A DNA stretch of 44,572 bases from a virus. Where the stretch lies: positions 1 through 44,572 of the IMG/VR virus record IMGVR_UViG_3300033141_004333. One strand, given 5' to 3'. Of this stretch, positions 40,914 to 44,572 are shown piece by piece. Numbering within the stretch: position 1 is the stretch's first letter; each line of letters opens with the position of its first letter. Under the pieces are notes generated by a model, which saw nothing but the letters and a program-made list of their open reading frames with translations, had not been told where the DNA came from and ran no database searches. A program made the translations under genes and the position numbers.

Positions 40914-41629
40914 TAGCTACTCATTTTGATGAAAATTTTAGCAGGTGGGGAAAATTGTTAGTAAAATCAATTGCAAAAAATGCACCAGATGAGAGTATAA
41001 TAATATTTGGTGTTAATCTAAAACAAGATACAATAATAGAGCTATATAGTCTTCATAAAAATATTTATATTAAAAATTATCATTTATGCTTTGATGGAGA
41101 ACAAAAAAGATATGATGGTAATAAAGAACGAGCGAGATGGAAAATTCTAATGCAGAATATAAGAACACTTTTCATCCCTAAATTAATTGAGTGTGTTGCC
41201 AAAGATTGTCTAGTTATTTATATGGATGCGGATATGCTAATTCGAAAACCATTATTAGATATTTATAAAAAGATGAATAAATTTGATATCGGTTTCTATT
41301 ATAAAAAATATAAATATCAAGCGGGATTGATGGTGTTCAAAATTGGAACTTATGACTATTCTATATTTTGCAATCAATATAAAAAAATTAATCATGATGG
41401 TGAATTATATAATATTGAAAATAAAATGATTAGAATCTGTACTAAACATTATGGAGATCAGAATTGCTTAAGAAGTATTGCATGTCAACTTTCTAGTGTG
41501 TGTAATATTAATCTGTGGCCATTACATTATAATATAGATACACCTCTTTGGTCTGCACATAGGGGGAATAAAGAAAAAGCCTATAGAGCTTTTATTAAGG
41601 AGACAAATAAGTGTTACCAACAAGACTGA
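40910..41629 (+). CDS. Glycosyltransferase, DxD-type
   Basis: 239 residues. MIATHFDENFSRWGKLLVKS, CLVIYMDADMLIRKPLLDIY (DAD, about residue 104) and YKYQAGLMVFKIGTY are typical of GT-A nucleotide-sugar transferases. It starts by ATGA overlap and is itself overlapped by a GTG-started methyltransferase gene. It is the fifth transferase-like gene in the cluster, so the product may be an oligosaccharide of several units. Confidence 0.65.
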   Translation: MIATHFDENFSRWGKLLVKSIAKNAPDESIIIFGVNLKQDTIIELYSLHKNIYIKNYHLCFDGEQKRYDGNKERARWKILMQNIRTLFIPKLIECVAKDCLVIYMDADMLIRKPLLDIYKKMNKFDIGFYYKKYKYQAGLMVFKIGTYDYSIFCNQYKKINHDGELYNIENKMIRICTKHYGDQNCLRSIACQLSSVCNINLWPLHYNIDTPLWSAHRGNKEKAYRAFIKETNKCYQQD

Positions 41630-42126
41630 GATTGCTACATAATGCATGGATGAGAAAAACTTTAAATGGAAAACATTTTAATATAGTGTTAAATATTGGA
41701 TGTGGAAATGATTCTGATAGTGAAGGTAGATTATACTCTGACTATCTTTCGTATGATTGGATGTATTTAGTTGATCAAAATATTTATCCAAACTTAATTT
41801 ATAATAAAAAGAAACAAGTATTTTGTCAAGAAAAAGCTGAAAAGATAACATGCATACCCGACAATTCAGTTGATTTTATTATTTCATTTAATATGCTATA
41901 CCACACTGTTGTTAAGGAATCTATATTAGAATTGTATAGAATAGGTAAGATGGATAGCATGGCTGCTATCTCATATTGGCATCGAGGAGAAATTGGTATA
42001 AATAAAATAAGAAAATCAACTGAAACGAAATTTAAGATATTAGATAGATTTACCTATCTTTGTACATCTAAAAAATTAGATGGGCGTGGTGGGATAATGG
42101 AATGTTTGTACTGCAAAAGGAGATAA
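41611..42126 (+). CDS. Class I SAM-dependent methyltransferase
   Basis: 171 residues. FNIVLNIGCGNDSDSEG (about residues 22-38) is the SAM-binding motif I, DQNIYP the acidic loop, and IPDNSVDFIISFNMLYHT the motif IV region (about 83-100), as in Methyltransf_11-type enzymes. GTG 41611 has AAGGAGAC upstream. It is small for the family, ending soon after the core. It likely methylates the glycan assembled by the neighbours. Confidence 0.7.
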   Translation: MLPTRLRLLHNAWMRKTLNGKHFNIVLNIGCGNDSDSEGRLYSDYLSYDWMYLVDQNIYPNLIYNKKKQVFCQEKAEKITCIPDNSVDFIISFNMLYHTVVKESILELYRIGKMDSMAAISYWHRGEIGINKIRKSTETKFKILDRFTYLCTSKKLDGRGGIMECLYCKRR

Positions 42127-42131
42127 ATAAT

Positions 42132-42755
42132 ATGTCTGCTAGAGTTATTAAGTCAAAATATTTAACTAAGAATTCTGTTGTTATAGATGTTGGTGCTCAT
42201 GATGGTAGTGATGTTACTAAATTTCATAGAAAACACCCATGTAATATATATGCAATAGAACCATGTAAATGGGCATTTGAAAAATTAACTAAATTAACTT
42301 CAGATAAAATATTAATTTATAATATAGCTATGACTGGACGGGATGGGAGAGCTATATATTATGATTTTAGTTGTCCTACTGCTTCCTCTACTGGTAGAGG
42401 CGAAGGTAATAGTATGTTTCCCAGACATAAAACACAATCAAATTTGAAATTAATAACCAAATACAACGTGGACACAATAAGTTTAGAGTCTTTTCTTCAT
42501 AATTATTGTTTATTTTCCTTTATAGATGTTTTATTTTTGGACTGTGAGGGATCTGAATTAGGAATTATAACTGAAATATCACATAATAAAGAATTGAGCA
42601 ACAAGTTGGGACAGATAATAATTGAATTCCATCCACAAATATATGGAAAACATACTAAAGATTTTTTAGTTGATGAATTATTATTGACGCATGATATGTT
42701 CTATCAAAGAGGTCATAAAGATAGATCATTTATTTTGAAAGGGACGGGAAAATAA
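42132..42755 (+). CDS. FkbM-family methyltransferase
   Basis: 207 residues from ATG 42132, chosen for AAGGAGATAAATAAT; an upstream in-frame start at 42102 overlaps the previous gene. VVIDVGAHDGSDV (about 18-30), IYAIEPCKWAFEKL, TISLESFL and DVLFLDCEGSELGII are the ordered motifs of FkbM-type O-methyltransferases. These often act on sugars and polyketides. With the preceding gene it gives the cluster two separate methylation steps. Confidence 0.78.
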   Translation: MSARVIKSKYLTKNSVVIDVGAHDGSDVTKFHRKHPCNIYAIEPCKWAFEKLTKLTSDKILIYNIAMTGRDGRAIYYDFSCPTASSTGRGEGNSMFPRHKTQSNLKLITKYNVDTISLESFLHNYCLFSFIDVLFLDCEGSELGIITEISHNKELSNKLGQIIIEFHPQIYGKHTKDFLVDELLLTHDMFYQRGHKDRSFILKGTGK

Positions 42756-42756
42756 A

Positions 42757-43434
42757 ATGCTCCTAAAAAATTCAAAGATCCTTTGTATTTTTGCACATCC
42801 AGATGATGAAATAATTTTTGGTTGGCCTATTATGCAAAATCCAAATTTCAACCGATCGCTTATTATTTGTGCAGGTAAGCAAAAGGGACGTAACGCTCTT
42901 CATGAAGTTTGTATTAAGGAAAACATAAATTTAGTTGATACTCTGAAGCTGCCTAATACTTTTTATGCTCTTCCATTTCGTAGAGCAGAAATTAAGCTAA
43001 AAGATGTTTTGAAAATTATTAACGACGCTATTACTAAAGAGCTTTGTATAAACAAATATGATTTTATATTTACCCATAATCCAGTAGGAGAATATGGACA
43101 TGGAGATCATCGATTAATTTTTGAACTCATTACCCAACATCCCTTGACACAAAATGTATTAGTCACAAACATTATTGAACAAGATGCGGGAAAATGTCAT
43201 AGAAATGATGGAAAAATTCCAGACTACATAAAAAAGATTTATTATGACCCTGCCGAAAAACTTTGTGAAGTAGAACTTGATAGAAGCTTTTATTTGCGAA
43301 ATCAAAATATATATGAACAAAATCAGGCTTGGACATGGCACAGAAAGCTTTCATCTTCTTATCCAATTGCTCATACTAATTTATATAAAATTAAAAAATG
43401 TGGTGAGACTATATCTCAACCCATTTCCTTTTGA
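42757..43434 (+). CDS. LmbE/PIG-L-type de-N-acetylase
   Basis: 225 residues. CIFAHPDDEIIFGWP (about residues 10-24) is the metal-binding AHPDDE motif of the GlcNAc de-N-acetylase family, and THNPVGEYGHGDHRLI (about 107-122) supplies the second HxxH-type site. It would expose an amino group on an N-acetyl-sugar, for example GlcNAc, which could then carry other groups. The last codons (about SQPISF) lie in a reverse copy of the dispersed 87-base element, which supplies the stop. Confidence 0.8.
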   Translation: MLLKNSKILCIFAHPDDEIIFGWPIMQNPNFNRSLIICAGKQKGRNALHEVCIKENINLVDTLKLPNTFYALPFRRAEIKLKDVLKIINDAITKELCINKYDFIFTHNPVGEYGHGDHRLIFELITQHPLTQNVLVTNIIEQDAGKCHRNDGKIPDYIKKIYYDPAEKLCEVELDRSFYLRNQNIYEQNQAWTWHRKLSSSYPIAHTNLYKIKKCGETISQPISF

Positions 43435-43497
43435 AAAGAAGACAACGGAGTTGCGTTCCCTTATCTTTAAGGATCTTTAATAATACTAGAGTACCCC
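43411..43497 (-). repeat. 87-bp dispersed element, copy 3 (-)
   Basis: Reverse complement of copy 1 with four differences over 87 positions, while copy 2 is more diverged. It overlaps the 3' end of the de-N-acetylase gene, as copy 2 overlaps the portal gene end. The strand reversal shows it is not a simple by-product of tandem duplication. It starts the 324-base gap 43435-43758, which otherwise holds the promoter-like motif and the structured leader. Confidence 0.75.
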
Positions 43498-43536
43498 TTA
43501 ATATTAAAAAGATAAGGAAACATAATAAAATAAATT

Positions 43537-43570
43537 ATGAAAGCGAATTTAAATATCAGACGTTATGATA
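43537..43570 (+). promoter_or_regulatory. Two-box promoter-like motif, copy 3
   Basis: Third copy of the TGAAAG.GA.TTTAAA/ACGTTATG.TA motif, in wholly intergenic DNA. Transcription from it would enter the structured segment starting near 43580 and then the gene at 43759. This is the clearest context for promoter function. Confidence 0.62.
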
Positions 43571-43579
43571 TATGGAAAG

Positions 43580-43735
43580 CACCAGTGTGAAATAACGCTA
43601 CCGCTTTCGGCGATCCGGTTTTGACACTCCGTCACCTTTGGCCGAGATCGTGGCCTTACACCGAGTCCGTTGGACTTGGAAAAAATTAGGTTCTCCTTTT
43701 GGGGCGGACCTTATCCAAGTCCCACCACCAAGAAA
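43580..43735 (+). ncRNA. G+C-rich structured leader or small RNA with alternative helices
   Basis: Conspicuously G+C-rich against its surroundings and without a usable reading frame. Helices visible: AGTGT/ACACT (43584-43588, 43624-43628) continuing through AAA/TTT around an inner CCG-CTTT-CGG; GGCC/GGCC (43640-43643, 43652-43655); and AGGTTC...GGACCT with inner CTCC/GGGG (43688-43711). GGACTTGG (43672-43679) can pair either with CCGAGTCC (43661-43668) or with CCAAGTCC (43715-43722), not both. That is the arrangement of a riboswitch or attenuator. It ends shortly before the ribosome binding site of the gene at 43759. Confidence 0.55.
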
Positions 43736-43758
43736 TATAATGGAAGGATAAAATAAAA

Positions 43759-44085
43759 ATGGAAGAAGAACCATCTATAATAACTCCAGAAGAATTTGCC
43801 AAATTGATTGGGATTGAACGTCAAAAACAATTAAAAACGTTTGGTATTAATTTTCAACATAATCTTGAACAATGGATGACAATTATTAGTGGGGAGTTTG
43901 AAAAAGCGGTTGTTATTTCAAATTACTTAACTTTGATAATAGAGGGTAAATATGATGAATATGAAGCCAATATTCCATTTGAAATACAAAAAGCAAAACT
44001 AAAACTACGTGATCAATTATTACAAATATCCACATGTTGTCTTGCAGTTCTACAGGAATCACCTTTCCTAATTATATTTAAATAA
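43759..44085 (+). CDS. Possible MazG-like (MazZ/DUF550-like) pyrophosphohydrolase
   Basis: 108 residues. FAKLIGIERQKQLKTFG, H..NLEQWMTIISGEFEKAV and LKLRDQLLQISTCCLAVL follow the order of small phage MazG-like proteins: ERxRQ..K.G...H....W..IL.EE.GE...., then ..EL.DVAA. Several expected acidic residues are changed: EExGE reads GEFEK, and the distal ELxD reads DQLLQ. Activity is thus uncertain. In Z phages a MazG-like enzyme (MazZ) makes dGMP for PurZ, so this is a candidate partner. GGAAGGAT precedes the start. Confidence 0.4.
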   Translation: MEEEPSIITPEEFAKLIGIERQKQLKTFGINFQHNLEQWMTIISGEFEKAVVISNYLTLIIEGKYDEYEANIPFEIQKAKLKLRDQLLQISTCCLAVLQESPFLIIFK

Positions 44086-44094
44086 GGAGTTATT

Positions 44095-44445
44095 ATGGTT
44101 AATGAAGATTTCAAAAATTTAGATAATATACCAAAATTGTTGCTTAAGGAGTCCAAAAGAAAAAGGAGAAATAATAACAATCTGATGGATGCTATTGGAA
44201 TCAAAATGGCAGAGTGTAAACTACCATCAGAAATAGCGGAACTTGCACAAAAGTTTGGTGTTGAACGAAAAGAAATATATAGGCGAGCCGACAAAGCAAC
44301 AAATTCTGGTCAATTCAGGATGATAATGCTTAATCGCATTCGTAGTATTATAAGAAAATTGAAAGTCGCTCAATCACTAAATATAAAAATAACACCACAA
44401 CAAGCTGCATATCCTGATAAGAAATTAACTAAAACATTAAGGTAA
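44095..44445 (+). CDS. Hypothetical basic protein with HTH-like segment
   Basis: 116 residues, preceded by TAAGGAGTTATT. LPSEIAELAQKFGVERKEIYRRAD (about 42-65) has the spacing of a helix-turn-helix. The surrounding sequence is very basic (KESKRKRRNNNN; RIRSIIRKLKVAQ). It is likely a DNA-binding protein of the small operon that starts at 43759. No family is recognised. Confidence 0.5.
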   Translation: MVNEDFKNLDNIPKLLLKESKRKRRNNNNLMDAIGIKMAECKLPSEIAELAQKFGVERKEIYRRADKATNSGQFRMIMLNRIRSIIRKLKVAQSLNIKITPQQAAYPDKKLTKTLR

Positions 44446-44447
44446 AA

Positions 44448-44572
44448 ATGATCAAATTTGAAATTTATAAACAATCTCTAATATATAATTATATAGAAGC
44501 AGTTAACACTAGAAATAGAAATAAGAAACTTTGTAGGTTGAAAATCGGAGATGAAATAATTCGTCCTATTAT
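44448..44572 (+). CDS. Partial gene running off the window end
   Basis: ATG 44448, with TAAGG upstream, opens a frame that continues to the last base. The 41 visible residues (MIKFEIYKQSLIYNYIEAVN, then basic NTRNRNKKLCRLKIG) give no family. The 3' end is outside the window. Confidence 0.4.
   Translation, partial: MIKFEIYKQSLIYNYIEAVNTRNRNKKLCRLKIGDEIIRPI

Noticed and set aside
43580-43735. tRNA or tmRNA gene in the G+C-rich segment
   Set aside because: There is no 7-bp acceptor pairing, no TTCGA-type T loop and no anticodon arm in register; the helices visible do not make a cloverleaf.

Overview
This window is a contiguous piece of a tailed double-stranded DNA bacteriophage genome. It is AT-rich (roughly one third G+C by eye) and almost every gene lies on the + strand. 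Genes are packed tightly: many stop/start pairs overlap as TAATG or ATGA, and most starts follow an AGGAG-type ribosome binding site. I see no integrase, repressor, tRNA gene, CRISPR array or recognisable endolysin. A lytic life style is therefore likely but unproven, because the window ends inside genes or intergenic DNA. The host cannot be named from the sequence.

Layout. 0.1-4 kb: a RecA/UvsX-like recombinase, two PD-(D/E)XK nucleases, a sigma-like/deoxyribosyltransferase-like fusion and a cytosine-methyltransferase-like protein. 4-12.3 kb: a uracil-DNA-glycosylase/family A DNA polymerase fusion, a UvsY-like and a gp32-like SSB protein, PurZ, an adenylate-kinase-like NMP kinase, dUTPase, DnaB-like helicase and T7-type primase. 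12.3-12.76 kb: a gene-free, repeat-rich region that is a candidate origin or control region. 12.8-17.6 kb: accessory genes, namely a second sigma-like protein, a DUF932-like protein, a leucine-rich-repeat protein and a YopX domain fused to a copied LRR block. 17.8-36.1 kb: packaging, head and tail genes of the Mu-like type (terminase, DUF935 portal, gpF-like protein, protease/scaffold, capsid, DUF1320, gpG-like protein, short tape measure). Three of the virion proteins end in Pro-Thr repeat tails. 36.3-43.4 kb: nine sugar- and surface-modification genes. 43.4-44.6 kb: a dispersed repeat, a promoter-like motif, a G+C-rich leader with mutually exclusive helices, a possible MazG-like gene, and two small genes, the last cut by the window end.

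The strongest biological signal is PurZ. It carries GQWGSTGKGK where ordinary adenylosuccinate synthetase has GQWGDEGKGK, and it shares phage-PurZ blocks (MPNAGHTY, AQGFxLSLN, TTVTKxVRRVF). It is therefore predicted to act on dGMP and start synthesis of 2-aminoadenine (Z), which replaces A in the DNA of some siphoviruses. The neighbouring NMP kinase, dUTPase and UDG-polymerase fusion fit a dedicated nucleotide-exchange module. A possible MazZ partner lies 34 kb away. No DatZ-like HD-domain dATPase is visible, so it may lie outside the window or be absent.

Three layers of apparent control do not fit standard annotation. First, a 34-base two-box motif occurs three times and is probably a phage-specific promoter, in a genome with two sigma-like proteins. 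Second, an 87-base element occurs twice on + and once on -, always at a gene's 3' end. Third, the G+C-rich leader follows directly after one promoter-like motif. These, the origin-like region and the LRR/YopX fusion are the places I would examine first.
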